Source of the DNA: Pseudomonas akapageensis
Lineage (GTDB): Bacteria > Pseudomonadota > Gammaproteobacteria > Pseudomonadales > Pseudomonadaceae
DNA: 61,592 bases
Assembly: GCF_011355085.1 (NCBI RefSeq)
Contig: NZ_VXCP01000053.1
Location: 1-61,592, forward strand
Direction of reading: 5' to 3'
Part shown: piece after piece, positions 1 through 9,046 of the stretch
Numbering within the stretch: position 1 is the stretch's first letter
Layout of the letters: each line of letters starts with the position of its first letter
Made by a program: the position numbers and the translations under genes
The notes under the pieces: generated by a model
What the model saw: only the letters and a program-made list of their open reading frames with translations
What the model was told of the DNA's origin: nothing
Database searches by the model: none

Positions 1-217
1 CTTTCATGGGGCTCGTTCACGGATTTTCAGCCTCACCCCCCGGCAGATGTTGCTTCGGGCCAGAGCCGAACGGGCCGCACAGCTCCTAACGAGCAACAGC
101 CCGATAACTGACGTTGCCGCCAGCGTCGGATACACCGATCACAGCGCATTTAGCCGCCAGTTCAAGGCCTTAACAGGCTTTACCCCGCTTCAGTATCGCC
201 AAGTCACCAACGCCTAA
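1..217 (+). CDS. AraC-family transcriptional regulator, C-terminal part only
   Basis: The window opens inside a reading frame that ends with TAA at 215-217. Its last 71 residues form the second helix-turn-helix of an AraC/XylS DNA-binding domain: the segments TPRQMLLRARAERAAQLL, ITDVAASVGYTDHSAFSRQF and LTGFTPLQYR follow the family pattern. The sensor domain lies outside the window. The gene is followed by the pyrroline-hydroxycarboxylate deaminase gene. In other pseudomonads hydroxyproline catabolism is controlled by an AraC-type protein (LhpR), so this may be that regulator. This identification is inference from neighbourhood only. Confidence 0.85.
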   Translation, partial: FHGARSRIFSLTPRQMLLRARAERAAQLLTSNSPITDVAASVGYTDHSAFSRQFKALTGFTPLQYRQVTNA

Positions 218-292
218 TCTCTTCGCTCCCGAAAAAAATCAGCCATTCGAGCAAATGCTGGAATGTCGAGCTTTACTTCCGGCATCGTAGAT

Positions 293-307
293 CGTATAAC
301 ATATACG
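293..307. promoter_or_regulatory. Inverted repeat CGTATA-ACA-TATACG, candidate GntR/FCD operator
   Basis: A perfect 6+6 bp inverted repeat with a 3-nt spacer lies between the AraC gene and the deaminase gene. The half-site TATACG recurs at five other intergenic positions up to 18960. The arrangement fits an operator of the GntR/FCD protein encoded at 6412-7116; binding is inferred. Confidence 0.5.
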
Positions 308-487
308 TGGACGACGATTCGGTAAGCTGGTGTACCTCTTCCATCAGCTCCCCTCGCCGCTCCGGATCAACGAGCCTCTGAGCGCTTTAGCTTCGCCTGA
401 AGTGTGCCTTCTGAGCCTTGAGATGCTGCGAATCAGGCCCCCACGCCTATTCCGACACTGACCTGAAAGAATGTTCGAGGAAAAACA

Positions 488-1435
488 ATGAGCGATAACA
501 TCTTCACCGGCACCATCCCTGCCCTCATGACCCCCTGCACTGCAGATCGCAAACCAGACTTCGACGCGCTGGTTCGCAAGGGCAAGGAGCTGATTCAGGC
601 TGGCATGAGCGCTGTGGTATATTGCGGCTCTATGGGTGATTGGCCACTGCTGACCGAAGCTGAGCGTCAAGAAGGCGTAGCACGCCTGGTTACCGCCGGC
701 GTACCAACAATCGTTGGTACCGGCGCTGTAAACAGTAAAGAAGCCATTTCCCACGCAGCCCATGCTGCGAAAGTCGGCGCCCACGGCTTGATGGTTATCC
801 CCCGGGTTCTGTCTCGAGGTGCATCGCCCGCAGCTCAAGAAGCTCACTTCGCTGCCATCCTGGAAGCTGCACCGAACCTGCCGGCCGTAATCTACAACAG
901 CCCGTACTACGGCTTCGCCACCCGCGCTGATCTGTTCTTCAAGCTGCGCCGCAAATTCCCGAACCTGATCGGCTTCAAGGAATTCGGTGGTGCAGAAGAC
1001 ATGCGTTACGCTGCTGAGCACATTACTTCGCAAGACGAAGAAGTCATCTTGATGGCTGGCGTTGATACTCAGGTCGTCCACGGTTTCGTGAACTGCGGCG
1101 CAACCGGTGCCATTACCGGTATTGGCAACGCCCTTCCGAAAGAAGTCCTGCATCTGGTCGACCTCAGCAAGAAAGCCGCGAAAGGTGACGCTGTTTCTCG
1201 CCGCCAAGCCCAAGAGCTTTCGTCCGCACTGCAAGTGCTGTCCTCCTTCGACGAAGGCACCGACCTGGTTCTGTACTACAAGTATCTGATGGTGCTGAAC
1301 GGCGACAAGGAATACACCCTGCACTTCAACGAAACCGACGTACTGAGCGAGTCCCAGCGTCGTTACGCTGAAACCCAGTACAGCCTGTTCAAAGAGTGGT
1401 ACGGCAACTGGTCGGTGAATCTGAATAAAGCTTAA
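488..1435 (+). CDS. lhpC: Delta1-pyrroline-4-hydroxy-2-carboxylate deaminase (DHDPS family)
   Basis: This 315-residue protein belongs to the dihydrodipicolinate synthase/N-acetylneuraminate lyase superfamily. It has the Schiff-base lysine in IGFKEFGG (K164) and the partner tyrosine in VIYNSPYYG (Y136). The N-terminal GTIPALMTPC and the AVVYCGSMGDWPLL segment match, from memory, the LhpC type that converts pyrroline-4-hydroxy-2-carboxylate to 2-oxoglutarate semialdehyde and ammonia. It does not look like the 5-dehydro-4-deoxyglucarate dehydratase type. The semialdehyde would be oxidised by the dehydrogenase at 7394-8971. A GAGGAAAAAC sequence precedes the ATG. The epimerase and D-hydroxyproline dehydrogenase steps are not in the window. 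Family assignment is sure; the exact substrate is likely. Confidence 0.87.
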   Translation: MSDNIFTGTIPALMTPCTADRKPDFDALVRKGKELIQAGMSAVVYCGSMGDWPLLTEAERQEGVARLVTAGVPTIVGTGAVNSKEAISHAAHAAKVGAHGLMVIPRVLSRGASPAAQEAHFAAILEAAPNLPAVIYNSPYYGFATRADLFFKLRRKFPNLIGFKEFGGAEDMRYAAEHITSQDEEVILMAGVDTQVVHGFVNCGATGAITGIGNALPKEVLHLVDLSKKAAKGDAVSRRQAQELSSALQVLSSFDEGTDLVLYYKYLMVLNGDKEYTLHFNETDVLSESQRRYAETQYSLFKEWYGNWSVNLNKA

Positions 1436-1455
1436 TTCAGGCTAGTTCAGTTCAA

Positions 1456-1486
1456 ACGAAGCGGCGGTCACAAGCCGCCGCCTCGT
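1456..1486 (+). terminator. Hairpin after the deaminase gene
   Basis: GCGGCGG and CCGCCGC pair around a 7-nt loop. An outer ACGA/TCGT extension and a T-containing tail follow, 20 nt after the stop codon. Confidence 0.6.
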
Positions 1487-1725
1487 CTTAATACTTCTTG
1501 TTGTCCTACCGCTCACCATGAGCCGGCCAAGGACGCGCATCGCAGGTAAGCCGCGGTGTCATGGATCTCCAACCAGAGCTCCAAAATGGCCATGACCAGC
1601 GTGCAAAAATGCACGCTGGCGCCCTGCCCCCGCACGCATTCATCTCTCTTTTTGAAGCGAACCTAGGGGGCAGTATTCATGGATATCAGACGCACCAAAA
1701 ACAATGCCATCGTGGCTTTAACAGC

Positions 1726-2943
1726 ATGCACCCGCAAAGAAAAGACCTTCACAATGAACTCCACGCGCGCCCGTCATTGTATTTCAACGAGCCTGCCCAT
1801 GTGTTTCACCTCGCCTTTCTTGGCAGCCACCTGGAGTGCAGTACGCTGCTGGAACGCTGCTGCTCTATTCCACTCGACCCTCATGCAGCCCAAGGCATTA
1901 CTCAACTGGACGGCCATCCACTGAAGTGGGAACGCCACGCCGAGTTCTTCACCCTGACCCTCGTGGTCGACTCGACCAATGACGATCCGTTCTGGACATC
2001 ATTGCCTGAAGTACTGGCGAAAAAGGTCGAGGCGCACCGATCCCAGCTGATCAACGCGGTGCAGATCGTGGTACGGGGGGAAGCCGGCCTAGACCTCGCC
2101 CGCTACGGTTTTAAGGATCCCTGTGGCTCTTGCGTGGGCGACGGCGATGCGTTGGTCTGGAGCGATTTTCGCCTCAGCGAAGACGGCAGCAACCGTTTGC
2201 TATTCATTAATCGGCGTCTAAACGCCTACCGTCAGGGGCGGATGATCCGCCGCCTGTTGGAAATCGAGACCTATCGGATGATGGCGTCGCTTTCCTTAAC
2301 CACTGCCAAGACTTTGAGCGCACAACTCAATGTCTTCGACAAGACTCTGGTCACCCTCTCCGAGCGCAACGCCAATACCAACAGTGGCGATGCAAAAGCG
2401 CTGTTGACGGATATCTCCAGCCTCTCGGCCCAGGTGGTCAGCAGCACCGCAAAAAACCGCCACCGCTTCAGTGCCACTCAAGCCTATGCCCAGTTGGTGT
2501 TCGAGCGTCTTGGTGAGCTGCGTGAAAGTCATGTAGGAGATTGCCAGCGCCTCGGAATGTTTATCGAACGTCGCTTCAAGCCTACCGTCAGGTACTGCGC
2601 CGCTACTGAGAAACGCTTAGAACACTTGGCAAAAAGCGTGGCCAATCTGGGCGACCTGTTGCAGGCCCGGGTTCAGGTGGAAATGGAAGAACAGAACTCG
2701 GAAATCCTCAAAAGCCTGAATGCCCGCGCCGATGCTCAGATCAAAATTCAGCGCGCTGTCGAGGGCCTGTCGATTATCGCTATCACTTACTACCTGCTGA
2801 ACCTGCTTAAGCTGGTCTACTCGGGTATGCACTTGCTCGGCGCCGACATTACTCCGCGGGAAGCGACGCTGGCCATGACACCTTTGGCCCTCGCTATCCT
2901 TGCACTAATATTGATCAGGATTAAGAAAGCTAAAGAGCACTGA
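1726..2943 (+). CDS. DUF3422 family membrane-anchored protein
   Basis: The product of about 405 residues opens with HPQRKDLHNELHARP, the signature of the DUF3422 family. A long mixed middle part with heptad-like helices follows. Two predicted membrane segments sit at the C-terminus (around IIAITYYLLNLLKLVYSGM and LAMTPLALAILALILIRI), then a short basic tail. The frame is open upstream to 1561, but the family begins at the HPxRxxLHNELHARP block, so the ATG at 1726 was chosen; its ribosome site is weak. Function is unknown. The gene stands alone between the deaminase and the decayed yadGH locus, and nothing here ties it to the catabolic pathway. Confidence 0.85.
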   Translation: MHPQRKDLHNELHARPSLYFNEPAHVFHLAFLGSHLECSTLLERCCSIPLDPHAAQGITQLDGHPLKWERHAEFFTLTLVVDSTNDDPFWTSLPEVLAKKVEAHRSQLINAVQIVVRGEAGLDLARYGFKDPCGSCVGDGDALVWSDFRLSEDGSNRLLFINRRLNAYRQGRMIRRLLEIETYRMMASLSLTTAKTLSAQLNVFDKTLVTLSERNANTNSGDAKALLTDISSLSAQVVSSTAKNRHRFSATQAYAQLVFERLGELRESHVGDCQRLGMFIERRFKPTVRYCAATEKRLEHLAKSVANLGDLLQARVQVEMEEQNSEILKSLNARADAQIKIQRAVEGLSIIAITYYLLNLLKLVYSGMHLLGADITPREATLAMTPLALAILALILIRIKKAKEH

Positions 2944-3029
2944 TACCCCGAGCTCTTTTCGCTCTTCCTGAAGCTGGTACCCATCGACGCAGAGCCGATA
3001 CAATCAGCCCAATCAAGCGGACAGATTTC

Positions 3030-3107
3030 GTTGAGGCTGTAGCCTTGATCGAGCATCAGACTAGCCGCTTCGCGCTTAAACTCGGGGGTAGATCGCTCCT
3101 GTAGCAT
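3030..3107 (-). pseudogene. Remnant of an IS3-family transposase OrfA N-terminus
   Basis: Read on the minus strand from 3107, about 26 residues (STPEFKREAASLMLDQGYS and neighbours) match the start of IS3-type OrfA proteins. The similarity then ends abruptly and the frame runs on as unrelated sequence. No OrfB and no terminal inverted repeats were seen nearby, so this is a scar of an old insertion beside the decayed ABC exporter. Confidence 0.6.
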
Positions 3108-3176
3108 TCGACTTGCCGCTGAAAATGAAAACCTACGCCTCGACGTAAGCTGGGCGGATGCGGCGCGAGCAGTTTC

Positions 3177-3946
3177 TCAACCGCGGATGCGGCGACCGTC
3201 CACCAAGAGGTTTACGCAGTAGAGGTACAGAAGCACAGCGGTGATAACCATGAGGGCCAGCGCCAAAGCGATGTTGACCTCAGAAACGCCCAAAATCCCG
3301 TACCGGAATGCACTGACCATGTGCAAGATGGGATTCACCATCGATACAGCCTTCCAGAACGGGGGCAAGAGGTCGATGGAATAGAACACTCCTCCCAGAT
3401 AGGTCAGCGGCGTCAGTACAAAGGTAGGTATGATTGATACATCATCAAAATTCCGGGCGAATACTGCATTGATGAAACCGCATAGCGAGAATATTGCTGT
3501 CGTGAGTAGCATTACCACGAAAGTGACCCTATATGCTCAATTGAAAGCTGAGTGAAGAACAGGGATACCCCGATCACAATCAGCCCGACGATCAGTCCAC
3601 GAATCACTCCACCGATGGCATACCCCAGAACGATCGTATGCGGGAGCACGGGAGAAACGAGCATTTCCTCAATCGACCGATGGAATTTTGCCCCATAGAA
3701 ACTGGCCACCACATTGTTATAGGAGTTTGTAATAACGGCCATCATCACCAGCCCAGGCACGATGAATTCCATATAGTTGAAACCAGACATCTGTCCAATT
3801 TGCCGGCCAATCAGGTGCCCAAAAATCACAAAATAAAGCGTCATTGTTATGGATGGGGGCAAAAGCGTTTGAGGCCAAATTCTCATGAAACGATGTATTT
3901 CACGGTAAACGATGGTTCGAAGGGCGACCCTATCACACAGTAACAT
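3177..3946 (-). pseudogene. yadH: YadH-type ABC-2 permease, frameshifted
   Basis: Two adjoining minus-strand frames together give one ABC-2 permease closely resembling E. coli YadH. The N-terminal half has EIHRFMRIWPQTLLPPSITM and FNYMEFIVPGLVMMAVITN. The C-terminal half has FDDVSIIPTFVLTPLTYLGG and LLPPFWKAVSMVNPI. The first frame stops near 3513 after IEHIGSLSW, and the second resumes one base out of register near 3525, consistent with loss of a single base. Six membrane segments would be present in the repaired protein. It follows yadG with its ATG three bases after the yadG stop codon. The partner ATPase is also broken, so the exporter is probably not functional. Confidence 0.85.
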
Positions 3947-3948
3947 TT

Positions 3949-4880
3949 TCAACCTGCAGCACTCCGCGAACTACTGTCCACACTGGATAAGAATAACTGC
4001 TCCAGACGATTACTCTTGCCACGAAGGCTCAACACTTCAACCCCAGAATCTGCTAGTTGCTTTAGCAACTTTGTAAACCCTTTGCCCCGCTCCACTTGCA
4101 CCTCGAGCCTGCCCTCGTCCACCAAAGTAACGGAGAAATCTCAAAGTATAGGATGAACTTTCAAAGGATCTTTCACATCAAGCAAAAAGGTTTCTTTATC
4201 AAGCCTCTGGAGAAGGCTCTTTACACTGGTTTTTTCAATGACCCGCCCAGCATCGATGATCCCAACATGACGGCATAGCTGTTCCGCCTCTTCGAGATAG
4301 TGAGTAGTCAGGACAATAGTCACTCCCTGTCGGTTCAGCTCTGATAAGAAGTCCCACATTAAACGTCGCAGCTCAATATCAACACCTGCAGTGGGCTCAT
4401 CCAGAATCAGGACGCGAGGCTGATGAACCAAAGCCCGGGCGATCATCAACCGGCGCTTCATACCCCCCGATAATTGCCTGGACGGTGACCAACGCTTGTC
4501 CCAAAGGCCAAGCTGGGTCAGATACTGCTCAGCCCTTTCCTTGGCGATCTTTGCCGGTATACCGTAATAACCCGCCTGCGTTACAACAATGTTGAAAACT
4601 TTTTCAAAGTGATTGAAATTGAACTCTTGCGGAACAATACCGAGGCAGCGCTTTACCGCGGCAGGATCAGCATCTAGATCATTACCAAATACGGAAACTT
4701 CCCCAGATGTCTTATTCACCAGTGTCGACAAAACCCCAATCGTTGTGGACTTACCCGCTCCATTAGCTCCCAAAAGGGCAAAAAATCCCCCTCTGCAACA
4801 TCTAAATCCACTCCTCGCAACGCGTGAAAACCATTATCATAGAACTTTGTTAACCCCTTGATAGATATAGCCTGCTCCAT
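3949..4880 (-). pseudogene. yadG: YadG-type ABC exporter ATPase, frameshift plus in-frame stop
   Basis: The frame starts at ATG 4880 behind AGGATGAG and reads MEQAISIKGLTKFYDNGFH, then loses register in a run of six Ts (about 4780-4785), where one more T would restore the frame. The next frame carries the Walker A (GANGAGKST), signature (QLSGGMKRRLMIARAL), Walker B (RVLILDEPTAGVD) and switch histidine (TTHYLEE). An in-frame TGA at 4143-4141 interrupts it. Reading past it gives a normal C-terminus (VDEGRLEVQVERGKGF, NRLEQLF) ending at 3949. The normal family length is near 308. With the yadH frameshift, three separate lesions point to true decay rather than one sequencing error. Confidence 0.85.
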
Positions 4881-4918
4881 AACTCATCCTCACCACCCCT
4901 CACTCGGGCGAAAAAATA

Positions 4919-4945
4919 TAAAAAAGGGGCCGCTTTAGCGACCCC
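4919..4945 (-). terminator. Rho-independent terminator of the enolase-superfamily gene
   Basis: On the minus strand GGGGTCGCT, a short loop and AGCGGCCCC are followed by a T-run. It lies about 80 nt after the stop of the gene at 5024-6127. Confidence 0.75.
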
Positions 4946-5023
4946 CAAACGTGGCAAATAGCAAAACTTGAAGAGAAGTAGTGCAGATACCACAAAAGAG
5001 AATTGTTTACTCCAACTACAGCT

Positions 5024-6127
5024 TTACTTGATGCTGAAAAGAGGCCCACCAAGCTTTTGAGTATCAACTTCGATACCCAAACCTGGGCCAGTAGGGGCGC
5101 TACCGAAACCTGCTTGAGAGCGTGGCTGATAGTTGGCCAGGTGGCCATCAGTCCAATCGTTGAAGAACGGCGTCATGAGCAAGCTCTCTGGTCGCGTGGT
5201 GGCCGCAACGTGGCTAGTAGCCGCAGTGATGATGTCCCCCCCCCACATGTCTTCTACCGAGACCGCCATATTGAGATCCTGGAGAAGGTCACGTGCACGA
5301 ACCAGGTTTGTAAGGCCGCCCAGCTTGCCGAACTTGATGTTTACCGAGACCGCGTTAGCCTCGTACTTCGCACGATAAACCTCGTCATGGCTGGTGATGG
5401 ACTCGTCTAGAACCAGCGGCAGACTCGATCCACGAGCTGCGAGGATGCAATCGATAGTGCTACGGCAAGGCTGCTCAACGTAAACAGGAAGACCGGCCAT
5501 GCCCTGGATAGCCAACTTAGCGCTTGCCAGCGACCAACCGCCATTGGAATCCGCGACGATTACGGTTTGATCATCCCCTGCTTCGACGCTGGCGCGGGTA
5601 CGAGCGACGTCTTCGAACGGGTTGTTACCAACCTTTAGCTGGAATCGGTTGATACCGGAAGCGCGGCGCTCTTTGATGAACTCGGCCATAGACTCGGGGG
5701 TACCCAGAGGAACAGCTTCGTAAATCGGGAATCGCTCGTTGATCACGCCACCCAGCAGTGCAGAGATTGGCTTGTTCAGCGATTTACCCAGAATGTCCCA
5801 GCAAGCGATGTCGATCGCACTCTTGGCGAATTCCTGCCCCATCAGAGTGGCGTTCATCACCCGGTTGACCTTAAGAATATTGGTAGGATCAACACCAATG
5901 AGCGCTTCGCCAAGATCCTTCAAGGCAGTGCGAATACCCTCTGGGAATACAGGCAGGTATACCTTGCCCAGCGTAGTAATCTCACCCCAACCATCGATCC
6001 CTTCATCTGTACGTACTCGTACAACGGTACCGTCTTCAGTGCTCGCGGTGCGATCGCCGGACATGATGTAAGTGCCGTGCGCGTAACCCACTTCATAGTT
6101 AAAGACATCAACTGCCACGATTTTCAT
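5024..6127 (-). CDS. Enolase-superfamily enzyme, MLE subgroup; candidate 3-hydroxyproline dehydratase or hydroxyproline-betaine epimerase
   Basis: This 367-residue enzyme has the barrel metal ligands D193 (VADSNGGW), E218 (YVEQP) and D241 (VLDES). Its acid/base lysines are K165 (FQLKVG) and K265 (NIKFGKLGG), as in the muconate-lactonizing subgroup; the first lysine of a typical KxK motif is Q163. It is too short for glucarate dehydratase (about 445 residues). The length and Lys/Lys dyad resemble cis-3-hydroxy-L-proline dehydratase and hydroxyproline-betaine 2-epimerase. A dehydratase would feed the pyrroline-2-carboxylate reductase homologue at 9047-10051 and yield proline. The start has a GGAGAGAA ribosome site. 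It has its own promoter region with a GTATAC palindrome. Substrate is inferred. Confidence 0.8.
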   Translation of the reverse strand: MKIVAVDVFNYEVGYAHGTYIMSGDRTASTEDGTVVRVRTDEGIDGWGEITTLGKVYLPVFPEGIRTALKDLGEALIGVDPTNILKVNRVMNATLMGQEFAKSAIDIACWDILGKSLNKPISALLGGVINERFPIYEAVPLGTPESMAEFIKERRASGINRFQLKVGNNPFEDVARTRASVEAGDDQTVIVADSNGGWSLASAKLAIQGMAGLPVYVEQPCRSTIDCILAARGSSLPLVLDESITSHDEVYRAKYEANAVSVNIKFGKLGGLTNLVRARDLLQDLNMAVSVEDMWGGDIITAATSHVAATTRPESLLMTPFFNDWTDGHLANYQPRSQAGFGSAPTGPGLGIEVDTQKLGGPLFSIK

Positions 6128-6236
6128 TGATTCTCTCCTGCTATTGGAGGCGTTTATTGACTACCAGGAATGTTCCGGAAGCGCCTGACTGGGCTGCTCG
6201 GTACTTTCGCATCACTTGAAGCATTAGCCGAAATTA

Positions 6237-6252
6237 GTATTTCGTATACGCT
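6237..6252. promoter_or_regulatory. GTATTTCGTATACGCT palindromic site, candidate GntR operator
   Basis: The perfect 8-bp palindrome CGTATACG lies 110 nt upstream of the enolase-superfamily start. The 14-bp string GTATTTCGTATACG is identical to the one in front of opgH at 18944-18957. Confidence 0.6.
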
Positions 6253-6411
6253 ACATTATGATTCGATGGCTGGCAACACCGTTGAGTCGGAACGAGCTAT
6301 GGTGGGGGGAGCACAATCCGTGGCTGGGAGCCGCGCAGAAAACCTGCAAGCACTGCCTCCAGCGCAACCCTAGTACATAGCACAGCTAGCTATCAGGGTT
6401 GCCTCGAAAGA

Positions 6412-7116
6412 TCACAAAGTCATTTTGCTGAAGGTGCCAGAATAGTCCGCCTTGGGGAGCAGAGCCAAAAGCTTGTCGCATACTTGGTGAATGTGTTGTT
6501 CCATCAAGCGAGCGGCAAGTTCCTCATCCCCAATGCGACAGGCTTCAAGAATAGCGCGATGCTCTTCATCAGCGATCTTCTTGCCATCCTCGGACTTTTC
6601 GATCTGAAGCCGCAGATATCGCTCGATCTTGTCATGGATCGAGCGGATCATGTTGAACAAGAATGGCCGCTGGGCAGCTTCATACAAGGCAGCATGAAAT
6701 GCCCAATTCAGCTCCGCCCACCTGGCGGTGTCTTCCAAGACAAGAAACTCGTCAAGAACAGCTTCAGCCTTGGCAAAATGGCTTTCAGTGAGATGAGGGA
6801 TGGCTTGCTTGATGATCTGAACCTCAAGCAGGACACGAACCTCACAGACTTGGGCGAGCTCAAAATCGCTGATCCGGGTAACCAAAGCCCCCCGGTTACG
6901 GTGGAACTCAACAAGCCCTTCGGATTCGAGACGTTTCAAGGCCTCGCGAACCGGAATTTTGCTCACATTGAACACTTTGGCGATCTCATCCTGACGGATA
7001 GGTTCATCCTCAGGCAGCTCTCCCTTAATGATTGCATCACGAAGATGCTTCAAAATAATCTCCGAACTAGTAGGCGCGATGCCTAAGTTAGGAACATTTT
7101 TTAAGAAAAGAGACAC
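6412..7116 (-). CDS. GntR-family transcriptional regulator, FCD (FadR) subgroup
   Basis: The 234-residue protein has an N-terminal winged helix (IILKHLRDAIIKGELPEDEPI, FNVSKIPVREALKRLESEGL) and an all-helical FCD ligand domain with the metal-binding type residues around WAFHAALYEA, EEHRAILEA and MEQHIHQV. The start is GTG at 7116, because AGGAGG lies 8 nt upstream and the nearby ATG is out of frame. It sits between two catabolic genes and is probably the local repressor. UxuR/ExuR-type relatives bind GGTATACC-like sites, which fits the GTATAC palindromes scattered through this cluster, including one upstream of its own gene. Confidence 0.93.
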   Translation of the reverse strand: MSLFLKNVPNLGIAPTSSEIILKHLRDAIIKGELPEDEPIRQDEIAKVFNVSKIPVREALKRLESEGLVEFHRNRGALVTRISDFELAQVCEVRVLLEVQIIKQAIPHLTESHFAKAEAVLDEFLVLEDTARWAELNWAFHAALYEAAQRPFLFNMIRSIHDKIERYLRLQIEKSEDGKKIADEEHRAILEACRIGDEELAARLMEQHIHQVCDKLLALLPKADYSGTFSKMTL

Positions 7117-7144
7117 GGATTCATCCTCCTGGCTGGCTTCGAAT

Positions 7145-7163
7145 ATTTTATACGAAATCCACT
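7145..7163. promoter_or_regulatory. Degenerate GATTTCGTATA site upstream of the GntR gene
   Basis: Read on the minus strand the sequence GGATTTCGTATAAAAT shares ATTTCGTATA with the sites at 6237 and 18943 but loses the second half. It would allow autoregulation. Confidence 0.4.
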
Positions 7164-7354
7164 TGTAAGCGCCATAGCCTGCCGATCGAACAATGGTGGT
7201 TCAGCCACGAGGCATAGGTTCAGCGAGGCGGAGGAGGTAGCGCGGAGGCGAATGCTGCTCATTTGTATATCCTTATTTTTACTGGCCGAGGCTTCGGCTT
7301 TAGTTGCCGTCTCAATGAAACTTACTCAGTGGCGTGCTTGCTTCTGCTGAAATG

Positions 7355-7378
7355 AAAAAGCCCCAGCAGAACTGAGGC
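7355..7378 (-). terminator. Rho-independent terminator of the permease-to-dehydrogenase operon
   Basis: On the minus strand GCCTCAG, a TTCTG loop and CTGGGGC are followed directly by TTTTT. It begins 16 nt after the semialdehyde dehydrogenase stop codon. Confidence 0.85.
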
Positions 7379-7393
7379 AGTTCATCCGACAGA

Positions 7394-8971
7394 TTAAGCT
7401 TGCTCGCTAGTCAGTTGACCGTTTACCAAACGCTTAATCCCCAAGGGGTTGGCGCGCTTGATTGGGTCAGGCAACGCTTCGTCCGGGAAGTTTTGGTAGC
7501 AGACCGGACGCAACCAGCGATCAATGGAGAGCGTGCCCACCGAAGTACCTCGGGAATCTGAGGTCGCTGGGTACGGGCCGCCGTGAACCATGCTGTCTGC
7601 CACCTCCACTCCGGTCGGGTACCCGTTCACCAAAAGACGACCAGCCTTAGTCTCGATCAACGGGATTAGCTCTGCAAACTCAACCAGGTCATCCCCTTCA
7701 GCAATAAATGTCACAGTCAGCTGCCCCTGAATAGCTTGCAGTGCACGAGTAAGCGATGCCTTGCTATCAACGGCTACAACGATGGACGCGGGGCCAAACA
7801 CTTCTTCCTGCAGGATTTCTTCGCCGTCAATCAGCAGGCGCTGATCAGCAGCGAACAGTTGAGCAGGAGCCTGGGCGCCCTCCTCCCCATTAACCAAAGC
7901 TTCAATGCCCGGCGTCGACTTCAGGTGGGCCGAACCGTTTTGATAGCTGCGCAGAGTGCCGGCATTCAGCATCGTCTGGGCAGGTTTTGCTTCGATGGCT
8001 TTGGCCAGCTCAGCGGTCAGCTGAGCAAATTCGGGCGATTGCAGGCCGATGACCAGACCAGGATTGGTACAGAACTGACCGCAACCCATGACGATTGAGT
8101 CCGCCACTTGAGCCGCGATGGCTGCGCCACGTGCTTTTGCAGCACGAGGAAGTACTATCACTGGGTTAATGCTGGACATCTCAGCGAAGACAGGAATTGG
8201 TTCCTTACGTGCCGCGGCCATATCGCAGAGTGCGCGACCGCCCTTGAGGGAGCCTGTGAAACCGACTGCCTTGATCTGAGGATGTTTAACCAGCAACTCA
8301 CCAACTCCAGCACCGTAAATCATGCTGAATACGCCAACCGGCAAACCGACCTTTTCAATCGCACGACTGATGGCGTTAGCAACGAACTCCGAAGTTGCCA
8401 TGTGACCGCTGTGAGCCTTGAACACGACTGGGCAGCCAGCAGCGAATGCCGACGCGGTATCACCGCCAGCAGTCGAGAATGCCAGAGGGAAATTGCTGGC
8501 ACCGAAAACGGCGACAGGGCCGACACCAATCTTGTACTGTCGCAGATCGGGCCGGGGCAGCGGTTGGCGGTCAGGCATAGCGGTGTCGATACGCGCACCA
8601 TAGAAATCGCCACGACGCAGTACTTGCGCAAACAGGCGCAGTTGGCCGGTAGTACGCTTCTGCTCACCTTGGATACGCGCAGACGGCAGTGCCGTTTCGG
8701 CGCACACGGTCTCAACGAAATCCTGGCCAAGCGCATCGATTTCAGACGCTACCGCATCCAGGAACTCAGCCCGTTTCTCAGCCGAGGTCGTCCGGAAAAT
8801 TTGTGATGCTTGCACAGCGGCCACACATGCTTGTTCGACCTCTTCAGGAGTTGCCTGCCAGAACGTGTAGGGCAATTCCTCTCCTGTACTGGCGTTGAGG
8901 CTCTGGAGAGTTTTACTGCCGCTTGCGGATCGACCACCAGCGATGAAGTTTTTACCCAAAATAGCAGTCAT
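7394..8971 (-). CDS. 2-oxoglutarate semialdehyde dehydrogenase
   Basis: The 525-residue aldehyde dehydrogenase has the nucleotide-binding GFTGSLKGG, the general-base glutamate in FAEMSSINPV and the catalytic cysteine in MGCGQFCTNPG. The MSSINPV and DLRQYKIGVGPVAVFGASNFP segments are those of the long alpha-ketoglutarate semialdehyde dehydrogenases used in hydroxyproline, glucarate and pentose catabolism. It would oxidise the product of the LhpC-type deaminase to 2-oxoglutarate. The start follows GAGGAAGATCTA. It is the last gene of the minus-strand operon and is followed by a strong terminator. Confidence 0.92.
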   Translation of the reverse strand: MTAILGKNFIAGGRSASGSKTLQSLNASTGEELPYTFWQATPEEVEQACVAAVQASQIFRTTSAEKRAEFLDAVASEIDALGQDFVETVCAETALPSARIQGEQKRTTGQLRLFAQVLRRGDFYGARIDTAMPDRQPLPRPDLRQYKIGVGPVAVFGASNFPLAFSTAGGDTASAFAAGCPVVFKAHSGHMATSEFVANAISRAIEKVGLPVGVFSMIYGAGVGELLVKHPQIKAVGFTGSLKGGRALCDMAAARKEPIPVFAEMSSINPVIVLPRAAKARGAAIAAQVADSIVMGCGQFCTNPGLVIGLQSPEFAQLTAELAKAIEAKPAQTMLNAGTLRSYQNGSAHLKSTPGIEALVNGEEGAQAPAQLFAADQRLLIDGEEILQEEVFGPASIVVAVDSKASLTRALQAIQGQLTVTFIAEGDDLVEFAELIPLIETKAGRLLVNGYPTGVEVADSMVHGGPYPATSDSRGTSVGTLSIDRWLRPVCYQNFPDEALPDPIKRANPLGIKRLVNGQLTSEQA

Positions 8972-9046
8972 TAGATCTTCCTCTAGGCGCTATTGATCGT
9001 AAGAGTGTCTTTACGAGCTGCTCAGAAAACGCGAGCCGTCGCGTTA

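Noticed and set aside
344..1324. 326-codon minus-strand frame opposite the deaminase gene
   Set aside because: It is an antisense shadow. The plus-strand product matches the DHDPS family over its whole length and the minus frame resembles nothing.
488..1435. 5-dehydro-4-deoxyglucarate dehydratase as identity of the DHDPS-family gene
   Set aside because: The N-terminal and active-site surroundings fit the LhpC type better, and the companion enolase-superfamily enzyme is too short for glucarate dehydratase.
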